From Bacteroidaceae bacterium (lineage in GTDB: Bacteria; Bacteroidota; Bacteroidia; Bacteroidales; Bacteroidaceae), in contig CABIVS010000005.1 of the NCBI GenBank assembly GCA_902362375.1, positions 499,278 to 563,277 of the forward strand: DNA of 64,000 nucleotides. Direction: 5' to 3'. Below the pieces are notes generated by a model. That model ran no database searches. It was not told the DNA's origin and saw nothing but the letters and a program-made list of their open reading frames with translations. This document shows positions 42,372 through 52,184 of this stretch, one piece after another. The translations under genes were made by a program, and so were the position numbers. How positions within the stretch are numbered: position 1 is the first letter of the stretch; the number at the start of each line of letters is the position of its first letter.

Positions 42372-43328
42372 TCACTCGTTAATCGCTCCACAATGGGGGC
42401 ATATACCTTTTTGCTTCATTTTTTCCCCGCAACGTCCACAACGATACTTATACCCAATGTTCCGACAGACTTTCTTCGCAAAAACCAGCATAAAAAAGGC
42501 AAGAAACAGATAACCGATATAAATATGTGTCATCAGGATAAAGAAGAAATAGCAGAAAATACAGCAGGACATCAACCCTAGCAAATAAAAAATAGCCGCA
42601 GCGGGAGTCAACTGTCGAAACAAATCATCCAGCACCGCCAAAGCGACTATCAAAAACAACCAGATGCTCAACAAGAAGACAGAGAGAATAAAAGGAACTT
42701 TGAATGGCGACAAAGTAGGATTGAAATAAAAATGCTCCCACGTTTCCGGCACAAAGACCTGCATTGATTCGTAAATCGTTGCACTGAAAGCCATCAACAA
42801 ACAGAGAAATAATGGATAAACACTATCTATATCATTAAAATAGACCATCTGCAACTGCTTTCGACGAAAAGCACGAAACAGATATACACCAACGAATAAA
42901 GCGAAGATAATAATAAAATAAGAAGCATGCGTATCACTGAAAAGATGAATGGCCTGCGAAATACTATCAGTCGGCACAAATGATGTTTTGAGTTCTTTTT
43001 CACGTATCCAGCCCTGTTCATCCTGTGTATGAGCCAGCTTCACCCAAATACTGTCTACACTATCGGCAGGATGAACCGCAAACTCTGCCACCACTACCCT
43101 ATCCCCTTTATTCAACTGAATAAAAGTATCTTTTATCGGAAGACATTCCAAAGAGATGGAATCATCGACTACTTCCAGATTTGTATTCCAGGTATAATGC
43201 CGCTCGTACAAGTAGGTCAACGAGTCTTTCGTCTTCTTCGACAGTTCTTCCGAATCCAGAGCCGGGGCTTTATAATAACAGGATGAGAGCAAAAATAAAC
43301 ATAGTAGTAAGTTCATCACAGTTTTCAT
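42372..43328 (-). CDS. Membrane-anchored lipoprotein with C-terminal zinc ribbon
   Basis: About 318 residues from the ATG at 43328. A much longer frame reaches to 43544 but its first 70 codons are the translated inverted repeat at 43334-43506 and do not look like a protein. The start gives a lipobox (LLSSCYYK). Then a soluble part of about 120 residues with an SH3-like strand region (KGDRVVVAEF...WVKLAHTQDEQGWIREKELK), four membrane helices (from about residue 135), and a C-terminal zinc ribbon (CGRCGEKM, CPHCG). The function is unknown. Confidence 0.6.
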   Translation of the reverse strand: MKTVMNLLLCLFLLSSCYYKAPALDSEELSKKTKDSLTYLYERHYTWNTNLEVVDDSISLECLPIKDTFIQLNKGDRVVVAEFAVHPADSVDSIWVKLAHTQDEQGWIREKELKTSFVPTDSISQAIHLFSDTHASYFIIIFALFVGVYLFRAFRRKQLQMVYFNDIDSVYPLFLCLLMAFSATIYESMQVFVPETWEHFYFNPTLSPFKVPFILSVFLLSIWLFLIVALAVLDDLFRQLTPAAAIFYLLGLMSCCIFCYFFFILMTHIYIGYLFLAFFMLVFAKKVCRNIGYKYRCGRCGEKMKQKGICPHCGAINE

Positions 43329-43333
43329 CACAG

Positions 43334-43506
43334 TTTTCACCACAGAGGACGCAGAGGACACAGAGGGTAAAAGGGGGAAAAAAGGGAAAGAGAGAAACTT
43401 TCTACACTTTTTCCCAAAAACACGCAAACAGTCTGTATCAGAAGAATGAGTGAAGATGTTACCTTCACTATATCCTCTGTGTCCTCTGCGTCCTCTGTGG
43501 TGAAAA
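43334..43506. repeat. Perfect 33-bp inverted repeat pair of the CACCACAGAGGAC family
   Basis: 43334-43366 and 43474-43506 are exact inverted copies of 33 bases, separated by 107 bases with no gene. The right copy lies eight bases beyond the stop codon of the U32 gene, the left one six bases from the start of the lipoprotein gene. The copies are the same family as those at 35914, 38661 and 46661. Confidence 0.9.
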
Positions 43507-43513
43507 ATGATTC

Positions 43514-45343
43514 TCATTGCGCAGCCTTTACTTTCATTTGACAATTCTTACAATCAAATTCCAGACGAAAACGTTTGCCGTCATTCGATACCAGATAGTA
43601 AGGCTCTTTATAAGGTGAACGTACCCGTTGATGGATAGGACACCAGCCCATGCTATAACGCAAACAATGTTTGCAGAACATCAGTACCGCATCTTCCACT
43701 GCTTCTTTTTCGTACGCTGCGGCTACCTGTTGTACCCCATGCTCCTGATAGAAAGAAGCTGCACGAGTATTCATTACATTCCCCAGATATGTTAATGTCG
43801 TTTGCGGGAAAGCATGACTCGTTGGCTTCCATACTGCCAATTCCTGACGATAATTGATTCGACGGGCAGTTATTAACCGGTCGATTGCCTGTCTGCGGAA
43901 ATCAGCTAACACTGAAGCCGGCAAAAACCAGTTCCCGGTAAAGGATATTTCTATTTCTTTTGCTTCAAAAGGTGTATTCCCCAGTTTGGACAGTTGCGTT
44001 TTCAGATTGTCCGTCTGTGGAGTCCGGGCAAGTTCTTTCTCACGAGGGAGAGTGATTGTAACGCTATTATCATCTTCGTCAGTCAATGTCAGAGAGAAAC
44101 CGAAATTGTTGTCGGCAAGCAAGATTTTCACTGCGATCTTCCTTTCGGCAGATTTGCGGGAAAGGATTCGCTCAAATTCCTGATCGAAATTACGGTACAA
44201 TGTAGTGCGAGGCTTGATACGGGGCATCTCCTGCGGATAGAGTTTGTTGCTGTCCACCCGGTTGATGCGGAAACCCTGCAAGCGACCCTGTTCGTCGATA
44301 TAGCAGACACCGTCTCCATTGTTAAAAGATTTAAGTCCGGCAACTGTCAGATAGTTGCCACGGGACTCCTTCATGGTTCCCATCTCTTCGCCCAGCGATT
44401 TAGGAGTGTCGAAAGAGAAAATCTCTTTATCACGTCCGTGCAAGAAATAATGAGTAAATCCACGACTAAAACTCTTGTCGAGTTGTGGTTTAAATTCGAA
44501 ACGACACGTACCCGAAGAAGCACGTACATATTCCGGACGACGGGCAAAGATTGCATCCAGCTTCTGACGATAAGCGGCCGTTACATTCTTCACATAAGAT
44601 ACGTCTTTCAGTCGTCCCTCTATTTTGAATGAAGAAGCTCCGGCATCCAGTAGTTGTTCCAGTTCGTCGCTTTGATTCATATCTTTCAGGGAAAGCAGAT
44701 GTTTGTCTTTAACAATCACTTTCCCGTCCGCATCTACCAGACTAAAAGGTAGACGGCAGAATTGCGCACACTCTCCGCGATTGGCACTACGACCGAAACA
44801 GGCCTGACTGACATAACATTGCCCGCTATAGCTGACACAAAGCGCCCCATGTACAAATACTTCCAAAGGTACTTCCGGACAGCTTTCATGAATCTTCTTT
44901 ATTTCACGCAACGATAACTCCCGCGCCAACACCACTTGACGGAAACCTGCTTCCCAAAGGAATTTCACTTTTTCCGGCGTACGGTTGTCCATTTGCGTAC
45001 TGGCATGAAGCGGTATCGGAGGAAGGTTCAGTTTCGTGATCCCCATATCCTGTACAATCAGTGCATCAACACCAATCCGATAAAGTGCATGAATCATCTC
45101 CTCCGTCTCTTTCAACTCCTCTTCTTTCAGAATAGTATTGACCGTGACATAAATACGTGCATTATACAAATGAGCATGCTGCACCAATGCTTCAATATCT
45201 TCCAATGAATTCACAGCTGCCGCACGGGCACCGAATTTCGGAGCACCGATATATACAGCATCTGCACCATGGTTGATAGCCTCAATACCACATTCCAGGT
45301 TTTTCGCCGGAGCGAGAAGTTCTATTTTACGCTGCTTTATCAT
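43514..45343 (-). CDS. U32-family peptidase/RNA hydroxylation protein (RlhA-like)
   Basis: 609 residues. The U32 part (about 1-320) has [25 protein letters not shown], the Cys pair region [21 protein letters not shown] and the [21 protein letters not shown] helix. It is followed by a DUF3656 region (about 400-490) that occurs in RlhA, the E. coli protein needed for 5-hydroxycytidine in 23S rRNA. The C-terminal [13 protein letters not shown] and [12 protein letters not shown] are Cys-rich. The stop of metA overlaps its start (ATGA). Whether it modifies rRNA or tRNA here is inferred from family. Confidence 0.85.
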   Translation of the reverse strand: MIKQRKIELLAPAKNLECGIEAINHGADAVYIGAPKFGARAAAVNSLEDIEALVQHAHLYNARIYVTVNTILKEEELKETEEMIHALYRIGVDALIVQDMGITKLNLPPIPLHASTQMDNRTPEKVKFLWEAGFRQVVLARELSLREIKKIHESCPEVPLEVFVHGALCVSYSGQCYVSQACFGRSANRGECAQFCRLPFSLVDADGKVIVKDKHLLSLKDMNQSDELEQLLDAGASSFKIEGRLKDVSYVKNVTAAYRQKLDAIFARRPEYVRASSGTCRFEFKPQLDKSFSRGFTHYFLHGRDKEIFSFDTPKSLGEEMGTMKESRGNYLTVAGLKSFNNGDGVCYIDEQGRLQGFRINRVDSNKLYPQEMPRIKPRTTLYRNFDQEFERILSRKSAERKIAVKILLADNNFGFSLTLTDEDDNSVTITLPREKELARTPQTDNLKTQLSKLGNTPFEAKEIEISFTGNWFLPASVLADFRRQAIDRLITARRINYRQELAVWKPTSHAFPQTTLTYLGNVMNTRAASFYQEHGVQQVAAAYEKEAVEDAVLMFCKHCLRYSMGWCPIHQRVRSPYKEPYYLVSNDGKRFRLEFDCKNCQMKVKAAQ

Positions 45344-46257
45344 TTAATATCATTGATGTTGTAAGGTGTTTCCTGATAAACAAAGTAGTTCAACCAATTG
45401 GAGAACAACAAATTGGCATGGGCACGCCAACGTACCAACGGGCCTTTTTCAGGATCATCGTCTATATAATAATTGCGGGGGATCTCTATCGGCAGGCCTT
45501 TATCCAAGTCACGGCGGTATTCCGCATCCAGTGTCAGCGGAGAATATTCAGAGTGTCCCGTGACAAAGAACTCACGTCCGCCCCGTGCCATTGCCATATA
45601 GACACCGGCTTCTTTCGATTCGGAAAGCAACGTCAGTTCCGGAACTTTCAGAATGTCTTCCCTGCGCACTTCCGTATGACGGCTATGCGGCACATAGAAA
45701 CAATCGTCAAAACCACGGAAGATGGAATGGAAAGGTTCCAGTACGCGATGTTCAAAGATGCCGAACATCTTCTTTTCCAACGGGTATTTTGGAACTCCAT
45801 AATGATGATACAATCCGGCCTGTGCAGCCCAACATATATATAAGGTAGAAGTGACGTGCGTGCGTGCCCAATCAAAGATTTCCGTAATTTCATCCCAATA
45901 GGTCACCTCCTCGAAGTCCATCTGTTCTACAGGGGCTCCGGTGATAATCATACCATCATACTTCTCATGACGCATCTGATCGAAATCCGTATAGAACGTT
46001 TTCATGTGTTCTATCGGCGTATTCTTCGACGTGTGGCTCTTGATCTTCATAAACGAAATCTCCACCTGAAGAGGGGTATTCGAAAGTAAGCGCACCAAGT
46101 CTGTTTCCGTCGTAATCTTCAACGGCATCAGGTTCAGAATCACAATCCGTAACGGACGAATATCCTGCTGCGTAGCGCGGGAAGTGTCGATCACGAAAAT
46201 ATTTTCTTCCTTCAAAAGCTCTATCGCAGGTAGTTTATCGGGTAAATTTAAAGGCAT
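45340..46257 (-). CDS. metA: Homoserine O-acyltransferase, predicted acetyl-type
   Basis: 305 residues, the MetA length. Catalytic Cys is C142 ([12 protein letters not shown]), and H235 and E237 in VTGHSEYSP complete the triad region. Residue 111 in GAPVEQ is Glu. In this family Glu at 111 goes with acetyl-CoA and Gly with succinyl-CoA, so the enzyme probably makes O-acetylhomoserine, in agreement with metY at 20318. Its start overlaps no gene upstream, and its stop overlaps the U32 gene (ATGA). A TATTTTTG element lies at 46285-46292 (minus). Confidence 0.93.
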   Translation of the reverse strand: MPLNLPDKLPAIELLKEENIFVIDTSRATQQDIRPLRIVILNLMPLKITTETDLVRLLSNTPLQVEISFMKIKSHTSKNTPIEHMKTFYTDFDQMRHEKYDGMIITGAPVEQMDFEEVTYWDEITEIFDWARTHVTSTLYICWAAQAGLYHHYGVPKYPLEKKMFGIFEHRVLEPFHSIFRGFDDCFYVPHSRHTEVRREDILKVPELTLLSESKEAGVYMAMARGGREFFVTGHSEYSPLTLDAEYRRDLDKGLPIEIPRNYYIDDDPEKGPLVRWRAHANLLFSNWLNYFVYQETPYNINDIK

Positions 46258-46284
46258 AATCGCTATATATTAGTAATTTGAATG

Positions 46285-46292
46285 CAAAAATA
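46285..46292 (-). promoter_or_regulatory. -7 element of metA
   Basis: The minus strand reads TATTTTTG, 28 bases before the start codon. There is no clear -33 element. The divergent ferredoxin gene has the same element at 46392-46399. Confidence 0.5.
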
Positions 46293-46391
46293 CGAAAAAT
46301 ATAGCAGATAATAGGGAGGTTGCTTATTTAGAAGACGTACAAATTAAGTCAATTTAATCATAGAAGCATAACAACTAATCAATAAAAGCCT

Positions 46392-46399
46392 TATTTTTG
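46392..46399 (+). promoter_or_regulatory. -7 element of the ferredoxin gene
   Basis: TATTTTTG, 38 bases before the ATG. No clear -33 element. Confidence 0.5.
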
Positions 46400-46437
46400 C
46401 CGAAGAAATTAGTACTAATAATTTAAATCTTAGAAAA

Positions 46438-46608
46438 ATGGCTTACGTAATTAGTGACGATTGTATTGCTTGCGGTACTTGTATTGACGAGTGTCCGGTA
46501 GAAGCTATCTCTGAAGGTGATATCTATTCTATCAACCCAGATGTATGTACTGACTGTGGTACTTGCGCAGACGTTTGTCCGTCTGAAGCAATTCACCCGG
46601 CTGAATAA
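46438..46608 (+). CDS. 2[4Fe-4S] ferredoxin
   Basis: 56 residues, too short for many gene callers. Both iron-sulfur motifs are intact: CIACGTCIDECP and CTDCGTCADVCP, each with the CxxCxxCxxxCP pattern of the clostridial-type ferredoxin. It carries electrons for enzymes such as pyruvate:ferredoxin oxidoreductase in the cytoplasm. It stands alone, with a promoter element and an intrinsic terminator right after. Confidence 0.95.
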   Translation: MAYVISDDCIACGTCIDECPVEAISEGDIYSINPDVCTDCGTCADVCPSEAIHPAE

Positions 46609-46630
46609 TACAAGCTACAAAAAATGTACA

Positions 46631-46662
46631 GGCTGCTTTCTACGGAAGGCAGCCTTTTTTTT
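46631..46662 (+). terminator. Intrinsic terminator of the ferredoxin gene
   Basis: GGCTGCTTTC and GAAGGCAGCC pair over 10 positions (one G-U) around a TACG loop (46631-46654), followed by eight T's. The CACCACAGAGGAC repeat begins at the end of the T-run. Confidence 0.9.
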
Positions 46663-46842
46663 CACCACAGAGGACGCAGAGGACACAGAGTAAAATAGTT
46701 TGGGGATGTGTCACAACTCTCCTTTTAGTGAAATCCCCCTTGCTACAAAGCATTTGTGGCAAGGGGGATTTCTAATTTATATGGGTGATGACACATCCTT
46801 TCATTGTTTCTTCTCTGTGTCCTCTGAGTCCTCTGTGGTGAA
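46661..46842. repeat. CACCACAGAGGAC inverted repeats with nested palindromes
   Basis: 46661-46690 and 46813-46842 are inverted 30-bp copies with one mismatch. Between them GGATGTGTCA (46704-46713) pairs with TGACACATCC (46789-46798). Inside that, GAAATCCCCCTTGC (46730-46743) pairs with GCAAGGGGGATTTC (46759-46772), extended by ACAAA/TTTGT to a three-base loop. Three tiers of inverted repeats are thus nested about one centre. The right end lies four bases from the aminotransferase stop. Confidence 0.9.
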
Positions 46843-46845
46843 CTC

Positions 46846-48039
46846 TTATTTCAATTTAGCTAATGCTTCCTTGATACGACGGATAGCCTCTACGATATTT
46901 TCATCGCTTGTAGCATAACTCATGCGGATACATTCAGGAGCACCAAAAGAAGCACCACCTACACAGGCCACGTGAGCTTCTTCCAGCAAGTACATTGCCA
47001 AATCATCAGAATCTGCAATCTTACGTTCGCCGTTGCTCTTTCCAAAGAAAGCATCACATTTCGGGAACAAGTAGAAAGCGCCCTGCGGAACGTTTACTTC
47101 AAATCCCGGAACTTCCTTAGCCAATTTCACAATCAGGTCACGACGGCGTTCGAATGCTTTCTGCATCTCTTTTACCGGTTCCTGTGTTCCTGTATATGCA
47201 ACTTCAGCTGCTTTTTGAGAAACGGAACAAGGACCTGAAGTGTACTGACCTTGCAATTTGTTGCACGCTTTTACAATCCATTCCGGACCGGCAATAAAAC
47301 CGATTCTCCATCCTGTCATAGCGTAAGCTTTGGAAACACCGTTTACAATCACTGTACGTTCCTTCATTTCAGGGAATTGAGCGATACTTTGATGTGCGCC
47401 GATGTAATTGATATGTTCGTAAATCTCGTCAGCAATTACGATCACCTGCGGATGTTTAGCCAATACAGCAGACAGTCCGGCCAATTCTTCTTTTGTATAT
47501 ACCGAACCTGTCGGGTTGGACGGAGAACAAAGAATCAAAGCTTTCGTTTTCGGAGTAATAGCAGCTTCCAGCTGTTCCGGAGTAATCTTGAAATCTTGTT
47601 CGATACCTGCCGAAACGATTACAGGAGTACCTTCTGCCATTTTCACCATTTCCGGGTAGCTTACCCAGTAAGGAGCCGGAACGATTACTTCGTCACCCGG
47701 ATTTACCAATACAAGGATTGTATTACAAACAGATTGTTTTGCACCATTTGCACATGAAATCTGGGCGGCTGTATATTCAAGACCGTTTTCTTTTTTCAGT
47801 TTCTCAACAATAGCATTGCGCAAAGCCGGATAGCCCGGTACCGGAGAGTAACGGGAAAAGTTATCATCTATGGCTTTTTTCGCAGCTTCTTTGATGTGGT
47901 CAGGAGTATTAAAATCAGGTTCTCCTACACTTAAGTTAATAACATCAACACCCTGTGCCTTGAGCTCGTTACTCTTTTGAGACATGGCAAGCGTCGCCGA
48001 CGGCGACAAGCTGTTCAAACGATCTGATAATTGATTCAT
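46846..48039 (-). CDS. PLP-dependent aspartate aminotransferase-like enzyme (class I)
   Basis: 397 residues. It has the class I motifs: INLSVGEPDFNTP, ISCANGAKQSVCNTI, YWVSYPEM, SNPTGSVYTKEEL, VIADEIYEHI, and the PLP Lys in VNGVSKAYAMTGWRIGF (K of SKAYAM). This type-1b/1-gamma aminotransferase moves amino groups between aspartate and 2-oxoglutarate. It would supply aspartate for the threonine/methionine branch of this region. The exact amino acid used cannot be told. It is downstream of ribBA, 82 bases away. Confidence 0.9.
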   Translation of the reverse strand: MNQLSDRLNSLSPSATLAMSQKSNELKAQGVDVINLSVGEPDFNTPDHIKEAAKKAIDDNFSRYSPVPGYPALRNAIVEKLKKENGLEYTAAQISCANGAKQSVCNTILVLVNPGDEVIVPAPYWVSYPEMVKMAEGTPVIVSAGIEQDFKITPEQLEAAITPKTKALILCSPSNPTGSVYTKEELAGLSAVLAKHPQVIVIADEIYEHINYIGAHQSIAQFPEMKERTVIVNGVSKAYAMTGWRIGFIAGPEWIVKACNKLQGQYTSGPCSVSQKAAEVAYTGTQEPVKEMQKAFERRRDLIVKLAKEVPGFEVNVPQGAFYLFPKCDAFFGKSNGERKIADSDDLAMYLLEEAHVACVGGASFGAPECIRMSYATSDENIVEAIRRIKEALAKLK

Positions 48040-48121
48040 TTTGTATCTATTTTATTGTTGTTGAGTGAAAATCGTTGCAAAATAAACGATAATATTTGAT
48101 ATATGGAAACAAATTGGCAAT

Positions 48122-49339
48122 TTACTTATTAAAATGTAAAGTATGGCCCATTCTTTCTTTCTTCGTTCTCAAGTATCGCTCATTATACGGATTAGGAACT
48201 GTTTCAACAGGTACATTTTCTACAATCTCCAATCCATAGGCTTCCAAACCAACACGTTTTACCGGATTGTTTGTCAAAAGTCTCATTTTGTGTACGCCCA
48301 GTTCACGAAGAATCTGTGCACCTACTCCATAATCACGTTCGTCGGCAAGGTGTCCCAGACAAATATTTGCGTCAACGGTGTCCATTCCGTCTTCCTGAAG
48401 TTTATATGCTTTCATCTTTTCCATCAGACCGATGCCGCGTCCTTCCTGATTGAGGTAAACCACCACACCTTTTCCTTCTTTTTCGATCATTTCCATCGCT
48501 TTATGCAACTGTTCGCCACAGTCACAGCGCTGCGAACCAAGGATATCTCCTGTAGCACAAGATGAATGGACACGCACCAGGATAGGCTCGTCTTCACTCC
48601 ATGTACCTTTAAATATAGCCATATGCTCCAATCCGTTTGATTTCTGGCGGAAAGGTATCAGACGGAACTTTCCGTATTCGGTAGGCATATTTACTTCCAC
48701 TCCTTTTTCTACAATGGATTCCTGTTTCAAACGATAAACAATCAGGTCATGAATAGAAATCAGTTTCAGTCCGTGTTCATCTGCCATCTGGCGGAGTTCG
48801 GGCAAACGTGCCATTGTTCCATCTTCGCTCATGATTTCCATCAAAGCACCTGCCGGATAAAGTCCTGCCAGACGAGCCATGTCAATCGTAGCTTCCGTAT
48901 GTCCGGCGCGGCGAAGCACTCCTTTTTCTTGTGCATATAACGGATTGATGTGTCCGGGACGACCGAAGGTTGCCGGTGTAGAAGCAGGATCGGCCAACGC
49001 CTGAATAGTAGCGGCACGGTCGGAAGCAGAAACACCTGTTGTGCAGCCTTCCAGTTTGTCAATGGTAACCGTAAAAGGAGTTCCCAACACGGAAGTATTG
49101 TCACTTACCTGATGCGGCAAATCCAACTCCTTGCAACGAGACACCGTGACAGGCGCACAAAGCACCCCACGCGCATGTTTCAACATGAAATTCACTTTCT
49201 CGGGAGTTATCTTTTCAGCTGCAATAATCAAGTCGCCTTCATTTTCGCGGTCTTCATCATCCACTACTATGACAAACTTGCCTTCTTTGAAGTCGGCAAT
49301 CGCATCTTCTATTCTATCCATTTTAATAGTCTCTTTCAT
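48122..49339 (-). CDS. ribBA: Bifunctional riboflavin enzyme RibBA
   Basis: 405 residues. The N-terminal half (1-205) is 3,4-dihydroxy-2-butanone-4-phosphate synthase: [14 protein letters not shown] and [17 protein letters not shown]. The C-terminal half is GTP cyclohydrolase [27 protein letters not shown] with its zinc cysteines and [10 protein letters not shown]. It makes both precursors of riboflavin. The start may be at 49339 or the Met at 49321. It is five bases after the LptF/G gene, likely one operon. Confidence 0.95.
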   Translation of the reverse strand: MKETIKMDRIEDAIADFKEGKFVIVVDDEDRENEGDLIIAAEKITPEKVNFMLKHARGVLCAPVTVSRCKELDLPHQVSDNTSVLGTPFTVTIDKLEGCTTGVSASDRAATIQALADPASTPATFGRPGHINPLYAQEKGVLRRAGHTEATIDMARLAGLYPAGALMEIMSEDGTMARLPELRQMADEHGLKLISIHDLIVYRLKQESIVEKGVEVNMPTEYGKFRLIPFRQKSNGLEHMAIFKGTWSEDEPILVRVHSSCATGDILGSQRCDCGEQLHKAMEMIEKEGKGVVVYLNQEGRGIGLMEKMKAYKLQEDGMDTVDANICLGHLADERDYGVGAQILRELGVHKMRLLTNNPVKRVGLEAYGLEIVENVPVETVPNPYNERYLRTKKERMGHTLHFNK

Positions 49340-49344
49340 AACAC

Positions 49345-51243
49345 TTATTTATTGATTTTCTGTATGATGAATTGAATTTGTTCATTGTTCTTTATAATCC
49401 GTTCCATATCCTTAGCCAGACGAACGCGGAACGCCCAGATGCGGAAATAGAAAAATAAACCGATAGGGAAAATGACTCCGGCTACCAAATTCAACCAATA
49501 TATATGGAACGGGCGCACATGAGCAGAAACGGAAATAACCGGATAATTGTTTAATGCACCAATCAAAGTGGCAGATTTCGTATTGGACATTTCTTCAACC
49601 AACGCTTCCAGCTTTTCATTGATAGCTATTACCTCATTATCATCTTCGCTTGACATCCATAATTTGAAATAGTTCGGCGCTTTTTCCAATCGTTTCTCGG
49701 CAGCATACGCCCTACACTCTGCAGTGAGTTGTTCCAAATCACCGGTCAGACGCGTGTAATCAGGATCATGGATAATCACTTCTTTCTTAAATATATGACG
49801 TACACTACGAATTCCCGCAATCTTTTTGAACCAGTTAATATAAGCATCTGCATTAAGTACTACAGAGTCCTTATTCGATTTATAGGTAAGGAAAACTCCT
49901 AATGGGGCAAGAACCGCACTACTTGTCCACATTCCCATCCATACTATCCACTTACCGTCACGGGCCATTTTATATCCTGTATTATCAATGATATAGTAAA
50001 TGATAAATACCAGCACTGATACGATTACCGGCATTCCCAGACCTCCTTTGCGGATAATCCCCCCCAATGGAGCTCCGATAAAGAAGAACAACAGACAAGA
50101 GAGTGAAATCGTTATCTTCTTATGCCATTCCGTCTTATGCTTGCGAATACTATAATCGTTGTTCTCCATCGTGAATTTCTTGAATCCAAGATCGTTGGCC
50201 ACATTCTCCGCACGACTGACAGCAGAAGAAATCACCTTCTGTTTCTGCGTTAAAGAGGCTACTTCGTAAAGACTGTCTACATTATATTCATGAATATCCG
50301 CCTTTTCTATTTTGATCGTATCTTCCTTTGTCAATCCATAAGAAGGACGGAAGTTTCCTTCTGCCACTTCCCTGTAATACTGTCGCCCGATACTGTCGCC
50401 CACTACCGTCATTGAATCTATGGAACTCTGCAACTGTGCCATATCCTTAGCACTGGACTGCTTACCCATGATCTCACCGTCAACCATATTGAAATCGGAA
50501 TTAAACTCAATAATGGTATGTTTTTCCCGGAATTCCTCGCGTCGATAAGGTACATTCTCCGATTTCATACTTTGTGCCCTCAAATTCTCAAATAAATCTC
50601 CGCTATACAAATGTAACCAAAGATGCTGCTTATCCGCTGTCATCTCTAAACGTCCGGAATCAGCATATATAATACGTGCTTTCTCAAACCCATCTTTCAT
50701 GCTATAAATCAACACATCATATAGCATACCGGTCTTCCGGTTCTTCTTAGCTACCTTTAAATTATAATCCTTTATTTCAGAATAGAAAACTCCTTCCGGA
50801 ATATCCAACTCCGGAGATTTCTGTTTCATCGAAAGAATCAGGGTTCCCAGCTTAGCCTGAGCGATAGGACCAACTACATTTTGGAAATAAAATGAGACAC
50901 CGACAAGTCCGCAAACAAAGAAAGCGAGCGGACGCATGATTTTAAGTAGAGAAATACCCGCAGCTTTCATTGCAAGTAATTCATAACGCTCGCCAAAGTT
51001 ACCGAAAGTAATCAAAGAAGCCAGTAACACTGCTAATGGCAACGATACTGGCACTAATGTTAATGCGGAATAAAAGAAGAATTGAGCCATAACGCTCATC
51101 TCCAACCCTTTTCCGACCAATTCGTCTACATATCTCCACAGGAACTGCATCATGAATATGAACAGACAGATGAAGAATGTACCAATAAAGAGCATCAAAA
51201 AACTCTTTACGATGAATATATCTAATTTCTTTATGCGTAGCAT
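49345..51243 (-). CDS. LptF/LptG-family LPS transport permease
   Basis: About 632 residues starting at the ATG at 51243 (the frame extends upstream only to a TTG). It has an N-terminal [24 protein letters not shown], membrane helices in two groups, and a long periplasmic part between about 120 and 390. This is the YjgP/YjgQ family of the LptBFGC extractor, which moves lipopolysaccharide out of the inner membrane using the LptB ATPase. It is larger than the usual 360-residue subunit because of an extra region in the C-terminal half. The first gene of the lptF-ribBA pair. Confidence 0.85.
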   Translation of the reverse strand: MLRIKKLDIFIVKSFLMLFIGTFFICLFIFMMQFLWRYVDELVGKGLEMSVMAQFFFYSALTLVPVSLPLAVLLASLITFGNFGERYELLAMKAAGISLLKIMRPLAFFVCGLVGVSFYFQNVVGPIAQAKLGTLILSMKQKSPELDIPEGVFYSEIKDYNLKVAKKNRKTGMLYDVLIYSMKDGFEKARIIYADSGRLEMTADKQHLWLHLYSGDLFENLRAQSMKSENVPYRREEFREKHTIIEFNSDFNMVDGEIMGKQSSAKDMAQLQSSIDSMTVVGDSIGRQYYREVAEGNFRPSYGLTKEDTIKIEKADIHEYNVDSLYEVASLTQKQKVISSAVSRAENVANDLGFKKFTMENNDYSIRKHKTEWHKKITISLSCLLFFFIGAPLGGIIRKGGLGMPVIVSVLVFIIYYIIDNTGYKMARDGKWIVWMGMWTSSAVLAPLGVFLTYKSNKDSVVLNADAYINWFKKIAGIRSVRHIFKKEVIIHDPDYTRLTGDLEQLTAECRAYAAEKRLEKAPNYFKLWMSSEDDNEVIAINEKLEALVEEMSNTKSATLIGALNNYPVISVSAHVRPFHIYWLNLVAGVIFPIGLFFYFRIWAFRVRLAKDMERIIKNNEQIQFIIQKINK

Positions 51244-51319
51244 CTTAATAGGTTCGTGCAATTAGGATGCAAAATTAGCACAAAAAAAGGAGCATCGAAA
51301 ATTTTTAGTTGAAAGTTAA

Positions 51320-51706
51320 CTAAAAACCACAAGTTCTTCTTAATTTAGCTACTTGTGACTCCCACAATTCTTTCATATCGCCTACTTCATCCGGCTCTGC
51401 GAAATCGGTAATTTCCAACACATAGTCACTAGTCAGCTCATTATAAGTCATCTTGATTTCAAAATAATCGCGTTCGTTTTCATCATCCAGCCAACGGAAG
51501 CGGATAAAAGAGAAAGAACGGATGGCAATAATCTCTGCTTTCCTCTGTTCTGTCTTGCCCCAATGAAACTCTACTATTTTATCGTCAGAAATAACTTTGT
51601 CTGCAAACCAGTCCTCCAACCCGGTCGGTGTACTAATAGCTCCCCAAAGAATATTTTTAGACGTTGCATTCAACAAATACTCCAAATGAATCTTTTCCTT
51701 TTTCAT
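51320..51706 (-). CDS. START-like (AHSA1-related) small protein
   Basis: 128 residues. KIHLEYLLNATSKNILWGAISTPTGLEDWFAD at the N-terminus and FIRFRWLDDENERDYFEIKMTYNELTSDYVLEITDFAEPDEV in the middle are the pattern of the small START-like family seen in Bacteroidetes. These domains form a hydrophobic cup for a small molecule or contact Hsp90-like partners. No ligand is known. The gene stands alone, 77 bases upstream of LptF/G on the same strand. Confidence 0.75.
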   Translation of the reverse strand: MKKEKIHLEYLLNATSKNILWGAISTPTGLEDWFADKVISDDKIVEFHWGKTEQRKAEIIAIRSFSFIRFRWLDDENERDYFEIKMTYNELTSDYVLEITDFAEPDEVGDMKELWESQVAKLRRTCGF

Positions 51707-51877
51707 AGCAATTTCGAATTGTTTTTACGTGTGCCAAGATAAATACTTTTTTCTAAATACATCGCATAAATCAGACACTTTATTATTTATTCTTTCATTA
51801 TCAAGCCCCAAACTCCCTATTCATAGGGAAAATAAAGAGCTTTCTTAAAGAAAAAACACAAAAAAGTTATGAATTGT

Positions 51878-51908
51878 TTTGGAGATTATAAAAAATCATC
51901 TATCTTTG
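51878..51908 (+). promoter_or_regulatory. tRNA promoter, perfect Bacteroides type
   Basis: TTTG at 51878-51881, exactly 19 bases, TATCTTTG at 51901-51908. This is the best promoter match in the window, 21 bases before the tRNA. Confidence 0.75.
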
Positions 51909-51929
51909 CACCCGCAATCGAGAAACGAT

Positions 51930-52003
51930 GGCGGGATAGCTCAGCTGGTTAGAGCGCATGATTCATAATCATGAGGTCCCCGGTTCAATCCCGGGTCCCG
52001 CTA
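51930..52003 (+). tRNA. tRNA-Met (CAT)
   Basis: 74 bases with a complete cloverleaf: acceptor GGCGGGA/TCCCGCT (the first pair is G-U), D arm, anticodon stem CATGA/TCATG with loop TTCATAA (anticodon CAT), extra arm GAGGTC, and a T arm with GGTTCAATCC. CCA is not encoded. It may be the elongator Met tRNA. A CAT tRNA decoding isoleucine (lysidine-modified) cannot be excluded by eye. Confidence 0.9.
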
Positions 52004-52015
52004 CTTGATAAGAAT

Positions 52016-52060
52016 AAGGCATTTGGGAGGCTTCCACTTCTGGGTGCCTTTTTCTTTTTT
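52016..52060 (+). terminator. Terminator of the tRNA gene
   Basis: AAGGCA (52016-52021) and TGCCTT (52045-52050) pair around a 23-base loop with internal pairing, followed by an 11-base T-rich tract (52050-52060). Confidence 0.6.
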
Positions 52061-52130
52061 AGCTCCGGTTTGCGCTATGGTTTGCGCAAGCGTCAAATTT
52101 CTACCAGAAGCCAACGTTGAACAATAAAAA

Positions 52131-52159
52131 TAGCCTCAACTTACTAAAAATTGAGGCTA
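52131..52159 (-). terminator. Intrinsic terminator of the guaA-like gene
   Basis: TAGCCTCAA and TTGAGGCTA pair over 9 bp with an 11-base loop, 26 bases past the stop codon (minus strand), followed in that direction by a T-rich run. Confidence 0.8.
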
Positions 52160-52184
52160 TCGAAATATCATTTAAAAAGTCTCC

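Noticed and set aside
43329..43544. N-terminal extension of the membrane lipoprotein
   Set aside because: The extension is the translated inverted repeat. The lipobox appears only from the ATG at 43328.
43994..44632. A 212-codon frame on the plus strand
   Set aside because: It lies entirely antisense to the U32 gene and shares no family pattern. It reflects codon bias of the real gene.
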